A DNA stretch of 64,000 bases from Ignelater luminosus (GCA_011009095.1 VTPC01091051.1:124001-188000), one strand, 5' to 3'; numbered from the stretch's first letter, positions 26,201 to 38,776 are shown. Notes: generated by a model not told the origin, from the sequence alone. A program made the numbers and translations.

Positions 26201-29200
26201 TATCTTTGGTGTACCTAGCATCGTATATTTACCACGCACAATAATAATTACTTGCGTTTTGCCATTTTGTATGTAATCTGTGTTTCAGCTTAGGGTATAT
26301 TCAATCAATGAGGTGAGGTTCATGTTGTATTACCTATTTTCAGTTTTCAGCAGTTTGATGTTTCTTTTTTCCAAGTATTGCATATGAATGATCACCAAGC
26401 AAATGTTAGCTTGATGGTGATCACTACGAACTTCCTAGGAGGCTATCGAACTGTAAGTACAGTAAAGGTGAAGAACAAAGTTAAGCATCTAGATGGGGAT
26501 AACCCAAAGCAAGCCACAGATGAAGATGACAGATCTTCTAAAATGAAATATTCAATGAAAAAGGTTTTAATGCAAACAAAGTCAATAATTTATCATAGTG
26601 ATATTGCACAGAATTTTCTAAATTCTGATTTTGTAAAGCGAGATACAACCAAGTAAAAATAGTCCACGTAGTTAACGAGCTGTAAGAAATAACGTAATAA
26701 TTTTGTTTGGCCATTTGTAAATTAGCTGTCGCTTCAATAGATTTTCTTCATGAGCGTACTCAATCTATAAATTTTGGATTTCCAAATACTTACTGTTTGT
26801 CCGTTCTATTTTACTCTATTGCATAGCCACCCTAGGACTATAAAATGCAATGGGAATCAACTAGCTAGATGTTTATTTCAAAGATAAATTAAATTGAAGT
26901 CAACTATAGGCGAGTATATGTCAAAAGAAAATAATTGAAGCAAACTACAGAAAAACTACTGAAAATCGTTTTTTCTATCGAGTTTCTTTACGAAACAGAT
27001 ATTTTCACGTCTGCTTCAAAATTAAAGTACATCTTTGAATTTAGCGAGTAAGAAGATGTCTTAGTAAACTACGATTCAATTTCTACCCTACACAAATTAA
27101 TCAGGCGCCAAGATTCAAGTAAACAAAACACAGAAACAAAGAAATAAAATGCCCACATAATAATAATAGTACCTATAACTAAGATTAAATATCTAAAAAT
27201 ATCTTTATTAATATATAAAATAATTAAAAACTTTTAATTTTACATTGTTTCTAGAAAATAAATAAATCCTCGATCAGACAATATTATTGAATAATTGAGA
27301 TATTTAAATCTCTTTTTGTTAAGAAAAATAGTAGGATTCCCCGTCTTTTCAATTTAAATGTCAAACAATTCAATAAAATTGGATTTTTTTCATTTTTTTC
27401 TTAATGGCATCTTTACATTTCAGATAACAATAAGTAAATGAACTTAAAGTTAATAGGATTTTTGTATTATATCATTGAGGGTGCTTTTGCCCTTTTATTC
27501 AATTTTATTATTGTTGCTCTCTCCTACTGAATCGATTCCACTTCTTTTTCTTGTAGAAACTCGCTAATATATTACGAATACGTTTCGTAAAGTTGGGATG
27601 AGATAAATTGGGAAACAAACTTGAAACAAAGAAAACTGTTGAATCAGAAGAAAAAGAGCAAAAATTTCCCAAATAACAATTTAAAACCTATACAATTAAG
27701 CGGGGTTCGTTAAATTCGATAAAAATCAGAGGGGAAAAACGAAAAAAAATCTAAAATATATAACTGTATAAAAACATAAAAAAGACATAAATAGTCACAA
27801 GAATTTGGATTAAAATGCATTTATTTTAACACTGCATTACTTGCGTCTTCTTTCACATTTGTTGGATAAAATACAACGAAACAAAGATGGAAATGCACCG
27901 GTCACGTAAGACCTAAATGAATCGTGACACTCCTACATTTAAGCCGAATTCAATGCAGTTTTTGGTTATTTTATTTTTTCAAAGTTGTTTAACATGTTTT
28001 AACCAAGTGAAGTTTAGTATAAAGAAATTTTAAGCATTTTTTAGAGGATTCTTTTCAATATTAAGTTGGGTTTACCTGACATAAGACATTAAATTACTTG
28101 TAAACGTTTTTAAATGTCAGATAAGCATTTTTTATATAAGCAATTATACAAAACAGCCCCAACTAACTCTCGACTCCTTTTTCTCCCGTTTCTTTTTTTC
28201 TTTCTTATTTATTAATACATTTTAAATGCATGCGGCGAGGATAAACCTAAATTATTTTTAGTTTACAACACCCAGAGGTGAGTTCTAACAATGCTTAATA
28301 ATTTCCATATTTAAACACTTTTTAGGGTACTGCGTTCTTATTTTGTGTTGTGGGTTAGATAAGTATTTAGGAAGAAAAATCTTTCGCAACGTAAATTAAC
28401 GATAAAAATCAAGGGTTAATGGTAACAAAACAAATTAAAAGCAACTTTCTCACACTTAAAACGCCAATTTTTCTTTATCATTGTTTCCGCCTCCAGTTAA
28501 CTAACGATAAGAATTCAGGAAAAACTTTAAAATTGTAAAAAATTAATGATTAGGTTTATGTGTGATAAGAATGAATAATAGCAGCATTTAAAAGAATGAA
28601 TTTCGGAATTAAGCTTCGGATTTTTCTATTTCTTTTTTTATAGAGAAGGGTTAAGTTGGTTGGTTGTTCGATAATTAAAATGTGGAATCGGCACTACAGT
28701 CGTTACGAATCCTGACGAGCTTAAAGCGCGTATTTAATAGATATAAAGAGATCTAGGGAGGCCATTAGTCACGCAATGGACGACTATAAACATGGATTGC
28801 ATAACTTCTTCTATCGTTTATGAATGAACAAACACTCTCCCACAATAATCCTTAGTTAACTTTAATAATGGTTCTTTTTAATTTGAATTTTGTTTTTGTC
28901 TTTTCGTTGTTTATTTGTGCTAATGACATATTTAGTTATTATTGTTATTAAGATGACAAACACAAAATTAAACTAAAAATGCTTTTTCCTTTGAATGGAT
29001 ATTCCTAAAACACTGTCATGCTTAATCTAATATTATACCGGGTGTTCTGTATCTGCTCATTGATATCCGTAATGTATGTATCCTTCCATATACTCCGACT
29101 TTATTTTTTTATAATCAGACTAAAGCCTTTATTTTAGAAGCCTTTTTCTTTACGTTCTCACCAATAGGCAACCCACATAGCTTCCATCAGTACAATCAAT

Positions 29201-32200
29201 TATTGGTTTTACCATACTGTCACTGATGAAATTTACAGCGATCTTCCTCGTATTTTGAAAATCTAACAATACAGCTCTTGCTTCTTACATTCTAAAGACA
29301 CTATATAACCTAGTAAGGCAGAAAAAGTCGAAGTAGTAGCAAATTAGTTCGGACTTTAATTACATACTACTGCAATAGGATACCATCGCACATTTAATTA
29401 CCACTTTGAACATAAAAAATGCAAGTGCAGTCCCATGTATCATCTCAGCTTTAATAAAACCCGAAAGTGCAATGCGTGTTGCCTATTTCTTAAACTAATT
29501 TAAAAAGTTTTCTTTAGTCATGTATCAATGACAATTCTTTCTTATAAAAGCAGGCACGTTGTTCCCTTTAACCCCTTTTGCTCTAAATAGTCCCAACGGA
29601 TCGCAGCTGCAATTTTTCTATGGGTAAGCTTAAGGATGTAAGACTAAAACATAACGAGACCCTCATAAATTAATTTTATTTTTTGCCAATACAAAGGTGA
29701 ATTCAATTTTGATGTCTTTTGACAGTAAGGCTACATCAAATGGATGTTTTTTTCTACCTTCCCACCAAATACCAGCCATGGTTAGTTATTGTTAAAATTT
29801 TATGAGTTTCAAGATGTCATGTAATTAGAAATTACATCCAATTAAAGTTATTATGAGAGGAATTTTAATTAAATTCAGGTAATATAGCTAGAAGATTTTT
29901 AGTTTTAGTCTAATCTAAACAATTTCTTTCTGCAATCGTAACCTATCATTAAGTAATTATAACAAGGTTGTTTGCATTTTTCTTAGTTAATTAAGGGTGT
30001 GGTGGATACACAATGAAATAACACCAGGAAATAACAATGTAATAATCAGAAACATTGGCCAAAATAAGGTTTAGGATCTATAGCGCCATTGCAATGTAAA
30101 CATGGGCATTTGAACATAATAATTTCATCATGTTCAAGAAACAAATAAAGAAATCAAAATTGATTTTTGATACACGTACTGTAATTGCTTAACGTGGTGA
30201 GCAATGACTATTAAATTTTGACCACAATAGCAAAATCTTATTTAGACATTATTACAAGGGCAAACTTATAAGATTGAATAAAATGGTTTTCAATGACGAC
30301 TGCATATTGTTATATTATCTAGACAGAATATACCCGAAAAGTTTTCGGAAACTAATTTTCACCTACCGTAAGTATGTTAGCAAAAAAAACAAACATTCAA
30401 GCGATTTATTGCAGATAAATACCTAGCTAACTGAATAAACCACGTAAAAAGTAAAAGCTTTCCCATTCTATTAGAAATAACTTTAGGAAAAAAATCTAAA
30501 AAACTCATGTATTGCATATTATAATTGCTTGAGCAAAAAAACGAATTTTAATTGAAAACTTTTGTGTTTGTACCTGCATTTCTGCAGCCTGTCGAATGAG
30601 TTCAGTGAACTACTTTTAAGGTTGGGCTAACTAATTAATATAAAAAAAAGGAATTTCAATATCAACCAGACATGTAAAATGGAAATTTTAAAATTTATGG
30701 AATAATTTGCAAAAATATTCTTATTATTTCTTTCCTAAAGGAAAATTTGATTCGCAAGATTTCTTTTATATAATGTTAAATCTGCTAGAGAATCACAATT
30801 TTATAGCAATAAAAGATGCAAATTATGCTTAAATATTATTTGTTTTATTATGTGCTAAAATATTCTTGAGCAATTAAATTAAATGGATGAAGAAACAAAC
30901 TGGATTTTTTCTTTTAATTTATATTGTCATGAACATGCAATAAAAATGCAAAATCTGTTTAAATTTACACCTTTATAAGAGCGCGTTTTAATTTTTTTGA
31001 GTTTATTTTAGATTTTCAAATTATATAAAAAACGGAACAATCGTTATTGTGGTTTTGTTATAATTATAGTAACAACACAACATAACATAGGTGTGTTATT
31101 AAGATTTTGCCCATAAATAAATTGTGTCACGATTTCTTTGGAAACATTACATCATTTTTTTTCCAGAAAAACTATATAAATTTGAATATTTGGGATAATA
31201 TAAATAAAATACAATTGGTTTATTTTATATGTTTCATGTATAAAAAAGTAAGGTTAGGTCAGAGCTGTTTTTTATTTATAGTAATTTTTGGATCGGTTAA
31301 ATCAAAAACAGAATAGTTAAAAAAGACCGAAAAACAAACGAATGTCAACATTTTATGTCATTCTAACTGTAACTACAGAATTTATCGGTGATAAAACGTA
31401 AAATAGTTGAGCTGCTAGAGGTTTTACTCCGGTTGCGCGCATATAATTTCGTGTAGATTACACCAAATTAATTAAAAAATCGTAAAATTAATTTTATTTT
31501 TTTGAACACTGCTACTTTCCTATCTAAAACTATAAATTTCTGTAATAAAAACCGATACAATTTGCTACTAATTCTTCTGATTAAAATATCCTGTTTCTTG
31601 TTACAACGGCATTGTTTGAGAGATCGTTGAATTTGATTAAAGAATTTTTGTTTAATATAATATTAGCATTTCTAATTGTTGGCTTTGATTTAAATTTAAA
31701 ATTTAAATTGTAATACGCAAACAAATTGTTTGACTTAAAATCGTATAAAATCGGCCTTCGCTTAAAAACTAATATAAGCAAAAATAAGACGCTTCAAACA
31801 TTAAACAAATAGGAAAATTAAAAATTTGCTGACGCATCTATACCTTTTGAAAAAGCATATAGTTCATTACTTAAATGTCTTGATAATACCCAAACAAAAC
31901 ACGTTTTCTAATTAAAATAAAATTCAAAAACCTCCATACCTTATCAAAACAACTTTTCAGAAGTTTTCAGGCGTCTCTTGCATTTTCCTAATTTTCTTTA
32001 AACATCACCCGCACACGCGCACTGGAGATGCAATAATAATAATAACACCGGTAACAACAATATTCGGTGCATTAATTCACTTCAACTTTGTATTTACATT
32101 AAAAAGATCTTCTGAAAATTATATAAATCACGTCGGCACTATAACTATGCAATAAATAATATTTACAGTCAAATTTAAAATTGTAATGTATGCGTGAAGA

Positions 32201-32730
32201 ACTCAAAACAATGTTTTTTTCAAGTTCTAATGATTTCACTAATTCTTAACTAACTGATTGATTGTTTGATTAATTAGTTACACACAAATTTTAATGGAAT
32301 TATACATTTTTGTAAACATAATCGTGTTTAAAACAGATCTAATGTGTAGAAAAATCTTCGGGACTAATCAGACGGAATTATTGTCAATATCACATTATTT
32401 GTAATAATAAACACAAGAACAAATGAGAAAATCCTGTCGATTTAACAAATTTCAATCAGTCACAAATCACAGGATTTAAATCACTCAAAAAGCTGTGTGT
32501 GTATGTTATGTTTACAAGAGTAGTTTGTGGTTGTCATTCACAACAATGGGCAACAATCAAAAAATTGTAGCAGCAGGGTTTTCACTGTATGCAAACTAAA
32601 AGTTCAAAATGATGCACAAGTCTTTTCACAAAGCGGGGAAAACAGCAAAAAAATAATACTTTTACCAACAAAACGTTCTAAACTTATACAACAGCGGCTG
32701 CCAACCGACTGAATACTATTTTGATTTTAA
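20213..32730. other. Long AT-rich stretch without a supported gene
   Basis: I read this as intergenic or intronic DNA. The open frames at 23177-23431 (84 codons, starts MASKFSLRITNV) and 26378-26656 (92 codons) have a somewhat more protein-like composition than the others, but no motif or homologue that I recognise. Blocks at about 24180-24420 and 28600-28860 are locally less AT-biased and contain homeodomain-type cores, so they are candidates for regulatory elements. A possible 16-nt micro-exon (28262-28277) is listed as a finding. No transposon ends were recognised. Confidence 0.45.
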
Positions 32731-32732
32731 AA

Positions 32733-33300
32733 TGCCGCGTTACCCCCTCTTCGGTTCTCCCCACCATTAAGCCGAAAAATTCAGTTATATTCTGAAATTA
32801 TATTGGTTCACTTTGTGAATAGGTACATTCAGATTAAAATTACAATTATTCGAAACTTGTATTTGATATTAACTCGGAAATATGCAACGCGGTTGCCCCG
32901 AGAAGAATGTATGCGATGCGTCGATTGTTGCCTGCCGTCGTGGAGGTGGTATGAGGTGTGTGTATGCATGCATGTGGATGTGTGGATGTCTATCTGTGTG
33001 TGTGTCCACAGTTCGCAATGGAGAGTCGCTGCATCAGATTTGTGACAGATTCATTCATGATAAGCGTACCTGTGATTGCGTGCCCAGTACACACACTCTC
33101 TCTCTTAGCGGCGAGGGGAGGGAACTGGACGTTCCCGAGGGTGTTTTCAACACATCGAGGGGATTCACCCAAAAGGGATACGTTGACGACGGCTTTGTTG
33201 AAAACGAGAAGACGTTTTGCCTCTCGTAATTACGTTGTTGCCCGCTTTATGAATAAAAGGGTGATCGTTTTAAACGACCATTGTTGATTTACATAAGGGT
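32733..33300 (+). promoter_or_regulatory. GC/CpG-elevated island, possible promoter or 5' UTR exon
   Basis: Base composition changes sharply: many CpG dinucleotides, a GT-rich tract (about 32950-33005), an alternating CA/CT tract (CACACACTCTCTCTCTTAG, about 33090-33108) of the kind bound by GAGA-type factors in insects, and overlapping open frames of 80-115 codons in all three plus frames. Open frames in every frame at once argue for composition rather than coding. No TATA box or clear initiator is visible. This is the best place in the window for a host transcription start, but that is inference. Confidence 0.35.
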
Positions 33301-34768
33301 GGACAGTAGAACGGGACAAGTGCAAGTACTTGTAAACAAAAGACGGTGGTTTTGAACAAGTTTAGCTATTTAAATTGTAAAATATTTTTTCTTTAGCGTG
33401 TTAAAAGAAAGCCCTGGAGGCTGTTAAGAAAACAATTTGCAACATTTTTTAAAACTCTTTACAAGTAAAATACGCCATGAATAAATAAAGTCGCATTTAG
33501 AAAACAAATAAGAATCAGCAAAATATGCAAACCACTTCCAATTCTTAAAAAGTTAAAACTACCAGAGGTTAACAACAAAATTTGATTTAATTTTTGTTAT
33601 GAACTTCAAACAGTTTTACAAAATTACACTTAGTTAACAAAAATAAATTTGTTAGTAAATGAATACAAATAAAAAACCAAAGCGCATTAGTCTTTCAGCA
33701 AGTCTAGGCCAGCTTGAAATAATTTTTTAGAAGTTCTAATTAGGCATAAAAATTTTTTTCAGAACTGATTTAATCACTTGACTAATTCATTCACAGTATT
33801 AATAGTTTCTTAACATTAACAATTATAGAATTTACAGATTACATTTCCGATTTTCTTTTGAAAGGTTAGAACAACAAAGGGGAAGTTTCAAAAACTCATT
33901 TCTCTAATTATTGTATTTCTAAATTAGATCTAATTCAAGCATCTTTTAAGTGAAGTCGCCTCTATCATAAAGCAAAAATATTTTAAATGCTAAACAGTTA
34001 ATTGATCTTCATATTGAAAAGACAGTTTAATTATAATTTTAAAAACCAAATCTAAAACCTGAAAAATGATTTATTAATTGATTCGATTAATATTTAATGA
34101 GAAAGTTGAACCACACACGTTACGCTTCTATTAAATTACAAGGAAATTGCTTAAAACCTTGACAACTACTGTAATAAAAAAGCCTCAATTTGTAAATAAC
34201 ATAAGTATATGTATTACTAAAAAAGTTGTATTTTGTATTAAATCTGGAGATCCTACTGGCCAATTAGTAATTAACAAATAAGAAATAATCTTAATACCTA
34301 CGAAACGGAAATTCTATTTCTGCAGTAGTTTTATCAAACTTGCACGTTCCTTTTTCCCAACAGAAGCGCATAAAAATGTCGGCATCGCATATAGAAAAAA
34401 ACCATAAAAACCCTCTTTTGAATCAAATTCAAGAAGGTAGAGGGAGCCGGTAGGTCAATGCCAAGGCAAAAACACAATTTTGTTAGTAAGACAAAAATCT
34501 ATTTTTTCTGATTGGCTTGATATATTATTGAGAAATATTCAATATAACTTCTATTAAATTCGGATCATCTCACATCAGGTAAATAATGATGACTAACAAT
34601 AAGACTATAAAATATGAAAAAATATGCACAACATCTAGTGATAAAAACGTTAAACTGTCGGTGGCACAAATAAACAATTTGTTCACTTAATGGTTAAAGA
34701 TATTAAAACAAGAAAAAACCACTTTTATGTGTTTTTAGACTTCTTTTGAGAATGTGATATTTAGATAA
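33301..34768. other. AT-rich stretch, one weak exon candidate
   Basis: No gene supported. The only exon-like structure is 34364-34449: it follows a pyrimidine tract ending in CAG, contains an ATG at 34376 with a 24-codon open frame, and ends at GTAGGT. It is described as a finding. Confidence 0.4.
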
Positions 34769-34770
34769 TA

Positions 34771-34801
34771 AAGGGTTTTCCAATAAGAGGTGTTATTTTG
34801 A
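34771..34801 (+). repeat. Left terminal inverted repeat of the DD41D element
   Basis: All 31 bases match the reverse complement of 36045-36075. The preceding TA (34769-34770) is the target-site duplication. Confidence 0.95.
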
Positions 34802-34884
34802 ATAGCCCGCTATTTCGGTAGATGTCACTTTTGAAGCTATCATTTTTTGACATTTGACAAGTAGAAACTACGCCATTAATAAAT

Positions 34885-35970
34885 ATGGAACGATACACGC
34901 TTCAACAACGCATTGAAATTATTAAAATTCACTATAAAAATGGTGAAAATTTGGCAGAGACGGTTCGTAAAACTCGAACATTTTTGGGTCACCGTGAAGC
35001 ACCTTGTCGGACCGCAATACAGAAATTGGTGAAAAAATTCGAGCTCTTGGGACAAGTTAGTGATGTGAAGAATAAAACCCGTGCACGTCGCTCAAGAACA
35101 GCCGAGAATATTGCTGTTGTAGCCGAAAGTGTTAAAGAAAACCCAGGTTTGTCCATTCCTCGTCGTTCTTTGGAATTAGCCATTCCACAAACGTCATTAC
35201 ACCGTATTTTGCATAAAGATTTGGGTCTTAAGGCTTATAAAGTCCAGTTAACACAAGAACTCAAGCCGGCCGATCATCAACAACGTCGTGTCTTTGCTGA
35301 TTGAGTCGTTGAAATGCATGAAAATGATCCAGAATTCCATCGAAAAATCATCTTGAGTGATGAGGCCCATTTCCACCTCGGTGGCTTCGTCAACAAGCAA
35401 AATTGTCGGATCTGGGGCTCAGAAAATCCAAGAGTTATTGTTGAAAAGTCTCTCTATCCTCAACGTGTGACTGTTTGGTGCGGTTTATGGTCCGGCGGAG
35501 TCATTGGACCTTACTTTTTCGAAAATGAGGCTGGAGCAACAGTTACGGTGACTGGATTGCGCTATCGAGAGATGATTAACGATTTTTTATGGCCGGAATT
35601 GGATGGTATTGATCTGGACAACGTTTACTTTCAACAAGACGGCGCTACGTGCCACACAAGCAACGAAACCATTGATCTTTTACGGAAAAAGTTTCCGGAC
35701 CGTGTTATCTCTCGAAGAGGTGATCACAATTGGCCACCGAGATCTTGTGATTTAACACCTTGCGACTTCTTTCTTTGGGGCCACGTGAAAGAGAAGGTCT
35801 ACGCCAACAGCCCAGCGTCGATTCAAGACCTCAAAGATGGAATTCGTGAGGCTATCGAGGACATAGGGCAGCCACTTTGCGATTTGGTTATGGAAAATTT
35901 CATGAAAAGGATATTGTCCTGTAAGCGTGGTCGTGGTGGTCATTTGCCTGATGTTATTTTCCACTATTAA
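34885..35970 (+). pseudogene. DD41D transposase with one internal stop
   Basis: This is the cut-and-paste transposase that binds the element's inverted repeats and cuts and rejoins DNA in the nucleus. The frame runs from ATG 34885 to TAA 35968-35970, 361 positions, and is interrupted once by TGA at 35302-35304, between RRVFAD and VVEMHE. Related proteins have Trp there, so TGG to TGA is the likely change. Residues 1-139 hold the helix-turn-helix DNA-binding region (start MERYTLQQRIEIIKIHY; linker KNKTRARRSRTAE). The catalytic core has Asp in ILSDEAHF (35359-35361), Asp in YFQQDGATCH (35638-35640) and Asp in LTPCDFFLWG (35764-35766), with 41 residues between the last two. The C-terminal GRGGHLPDV motif is intact. 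The ATG is the first in frame after the left repeat. Without readthrough of the TGA no catalytic domain would be made. Confidence 0.92.
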
Positions 35971-36044
35971 CGGCATACCTTCCTCTTTATAATGATATAA
36001 ACATCCGATCATTTATATTAAAAAATGGCACTTTTCTTTGAATA

Positions 36045-36075
36045 TCAAAATAACACCTCTTATTGGAAAACCCTT
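36045..36075 (-). repeat. Right terminal inverted repeat of the DD41D element
   Basis: Perfect inverted match to 34771-34801. The TA at 36076-36077 is the second copy of the target duplication. Confidence 0.95.
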
Positions 36076-36077
36076 TA

Positions 36078-37362
36078 CTTGGCTTTGGTGTCAATGCTTA
36101 TTCCATTATAATTGTAATTCCTATTCATTTTTTACAAACAATTTGTTCCATTTGTTTTGTTTTCCAGTATTATTCTTCCTTTATTGTTGCACTATGTTGC
36201 TTTTCTTGAAACAACTAATTTATGTTTTTGTATCAATTAAATAATTAACGACATTGAATAGTATTATCTAAGTACTATAATATATTCAAATGTTTGTTTA
36301 TATTTTGAGACAATATCAATACAGTGAGGGGTTTCACAAGGACACCTAGTCGCCCTATATTATTTTAAGCAATCATTTATTATCAAATATCTTTTTCCCT
36401 TACGCTCTACTTTCATGTTTTTTTTAGTCAGGTCTGTAATCTCGACATACTATTTCTTGAGAAAACATAATACGTGTGCGCATTTTTAGTTTAATTACTT
36501 TAAATTTCTACAGAATTATCTTATTCATCGGTCTTCACCTCTTTTACTATTGTAGCGGACTACACGTACAATACTATAGAAGCAGGATCAACACGCAATC
36601 ATATACCATGCAAGGGGGAAGCGCGAAGTGCGGTCGTGTACACAATGCAATTTTCAACAGATGCAGTTATAGAAACAGGAGCGCAATAGTGCGATGATAG
36701 TCCGTCTGTGATGATCTGCTGATTAAATTGACAAGGCAGTGTAAAGAAGATGCAAAGCTTTCAAAGCGGAACAATTTTTAAATCAGCGGATATCAATTTC
36801 TTGGGTCAAATAAATTTAATACTTTCACTAGCAAGCTGCCTAAATAACAACTTAACGCTTCTTATATCAGAATAGTCATCAGTTAACTGTCTAACTGATT
36901 TTTGTCAGAGCAGCTCATTCGAGTCGGTTAACTCTAATTTGTTTATTTCTTTCTAAATAATGATGGAAAATGCTTGCTATTAATTAGGTGTTTGCTTTAT
37001 CACGAAATTCCGCAAGATCTCAAGAGCCTAAGACTCAGTCATGAGTGTGCAACTGAATTAGCCAAGGGTTTTATAAAGAATTTTTCTTTCTTCCTTTTCT
37101 TTCCTCCACTTAGCAAATTTAGAAAGGGTTGTATTGATGTGGTGCTTTTGCTATGAATTGTTACAGTTCGTTTTCAATAACAAAATTTATTCACACAATA
37201 ATATTTTCTTTTTATTAGTCGACAGTTACTTTTAAGATTTTCTTTATACAAGAAATATTATGCCACTATTGATACTTATCAAGATAAGACAATAAGAATC
37301 TATGATCGGTTGCTGCTACCGTTTTTCAGGAATATCGATGGTATTCTATTTTGCGTGCCTAA
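36078..37362. other. Non-coding stretch between two transposons
   Basis: No gene or terminal repeats recognised. Open frames up to 73 codons are hydrophobic and AT-driven. A short block at about 36590-36720 is less AT-rich but shows no motif. Confidence 0.5.
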
Positions 37363-37365
37363 TAA

Positions 37366-37970
37366 GGGTGCGTTTATTTGGAGCTACGATAAAGGCAATA
37401 GGAACGATGATAAGAGTAACGATAAAATCAACGTGAAATTTTCTTTCATTGTGATTTTATGTTGACGCTATCAGATCAGCGCTATAAAACTTTTCGCATT
37501 GCAATTTTAACAATAGAAACGTTAAACAGCATATAGTAAAAGACAATATAAGTGATTCAGAAGATGAGATATTTCTTTCTTCAAATGCAGTTCAGTGGTA
37601 CTTTCTGAAAAATCGTCGTAAAAAACGTCAACATGCAGCACATTCCATAATCACACGATTTGGTGAGTTTCATTATCTCTGCAATAACTTAAGAAAGTAC
37701 AAAAATTTGCTCAACATATGAGAATGAAACCAGAAACTTTTGATTATGTTTTGCTCAAAACTGGTGGCAACTTTGATAAAGTATGGAACAATGGAGCGAA
37801 GAAATGCAAATAATTTCATATCCTCGCTTTTATCGCTAGTCGACCGGCGAGTACTGCACTTATGCTTTCCTCAACATAAACAGTTTCATATAAAAGTAAT
37901 ACTTACCTTTCGTTCCTTTCCTACTATTGTTGCTCTTATCTTTTATTGTAGCTCCAACATAGACGTACCC
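37366..37970 (+). mobile_element. PIF/Harbinger-type non-autonomous element with transposase fragment
   Basis: The left end GGGTGCGTTTATTTGGAGCT and the right end (reverse complement GGGTACGTCTATGTTGGAGC) form imperfect inverted repeats of about 29 bp, continuing as ACNATAAA. Both ends are flanked by the trinucleotide TAA (37363-37365 and 37971-37973). A 3-bp TWA target duplication is diagnostic of PIF/Harbinger. The 605-bp interior keeps the N-terminal part of a Harbinger nuclease gene but not the catalytic part, so the copy arose by internal deletion of an autonomous element. Confidence 0.82.
37551..37813 (+). pseudogene. Harbinger transposase N-terminal fragment, frameshifted
   Basis: The frame from 37551 encodes an acidic start (SDSEDEIF) then a basic stretch (LKNRRKKRQHAAHS), then RFGEFHYLCNNLRKYK. 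After a 1-nt frame change at about 37701-37708 it continues FAQHMRMKPETFDYVLLK. The order basic stretch - GE(F/Y)H.L...L - F....RM...TFDYLL is the well-known N-terminal hallmark of Harbinger (DDE) transposases. The segment ends at TAA 37811-37813. The DDE catalytic residues are absent (deleted), and there is no ATG in frame at the expected place. Confidence 0.75.
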
Positions 37971-37973
37971 TAA

Positions 37974-38709
37974 GAGACTGCTGGTAACACGCCTGTATAC
38001 TTCGACACACAATATTTAGAAAATGCTGCAAACAATGCAATGATCTTTAAGAGAATTTGAAGGTACTTTACATCTACTGGAGTTTAAACACTGTAAGTAG
38101 TTGTCATTGCACATGTTATTAGGTATAGGTATTTTGAGTAACATTTCAAGTTTTGGAAGATCATAAATTAGTTACTATAATCCTCTTAAAGGATTCTCTA
38201 AACATTGCGTGGCAATGTGTAAGGGTAGGTCGATTGAACATTTTAACCTCTAGCTTTCAATGGCAAGTTTATCAAGGGTCGTATTTTTTCTTATTGTATA
38301 CTTATGCTTTTTGGTGGGTGGGCGAAGAAAGTTCTTTGCCGTTATCAATATTCTGTAGGCACAGCAGACTGAAAAAATTCTAGATTCTTGTTATTTCACA
38401 AAAGCTCAATGTGATCAACACCAAGACTACAGAAATTGCTGGCGGTTAAAATAAGCTATAGCATAGTCCTAGACCGACATCTCAGTCCAATGTGGTTATT
38501 AATCGTGATAGACTGATTAATCTACTCGATAGCCTTATGCTGAACTGAACCTGTTTTCTTCGTTAAACCAAATACCAAACTATTCAATTAACAAATAAAG
38601 TGTGCCCACACTGATTGTCGAAACTTCCTGTATCAATAATCTCATATTGTAGTGATCGCGAACGTTACAACTAGAATAGAAACTTGAAACATTTTGCGTA
38701 TATGTAACA
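37974..38709. other. Non-coding stretch between Harbinger and mariner
   Basis: No gene recognised. The 76-codon open frame at 38153-38383 has no motif. Confidence 0.5.
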
Positions 38710-38711
38710 TA

Positions 38712-38744
38712 ACACATGGGCTGAAAAGTCCCAGGCCTAACAAA
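38712..38744 (+). repeat. mariner terminal inverted repeat (3' end of element)
   Basis: Matches 39971-40003 inverted, 32 of 33 bases (G/T difference at position 17). Confidence 0.93.
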
Positions 38745-38776
38745 GAAAACACGGTTTCTTTTGTTCAAAATTAGCT

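Larger units (their letters stand above)
34771..36075 (+). mobile_element. DD41D Tc1/mariner transposon, nearly intact
   Basis: A 1305-bp element is bounded by perfect 31-bp terminal inverted repeats (34771-34801 and 36045-36075, outer 20 bases AAGGGTTTTCCAATAAGAGG) and flanked by TA on both sides (34769-34770 and 36076-36077), the standard target duplication of the superfamily. It contains one transposase reading frame on the plus strand. Second and third catalytic aspartates are separated by 41 residues, which places it in the DD41D group (rosa-like) rather than classical mariner (DD34D) or maT (DD37D). The identity of the two ends suggests a recent insertion. One nonsense codon makes this copy non-autonomous. 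Confidence 0.93.

Noticed and set aside
26378-26656. 92-codon open frame starting MHMNDHQANV
   Set aside because: Same reason; could be chance or a relic, and nothing in the flanks supports expression.
32882-33287. Overlapping 80-115 codon frames in the GC island
   Set aside because: Long frames appear in all three plus frames and on the minus strand at once, which is a composition effect; the Cys/Met/Trp-rich translation comes from the GT repeat.
36038-36244. 68-codon open frame crossing the right end of the DD41D element
   Set aside because: It spans the transposon boundary into flanking DNA and is a chance frame.
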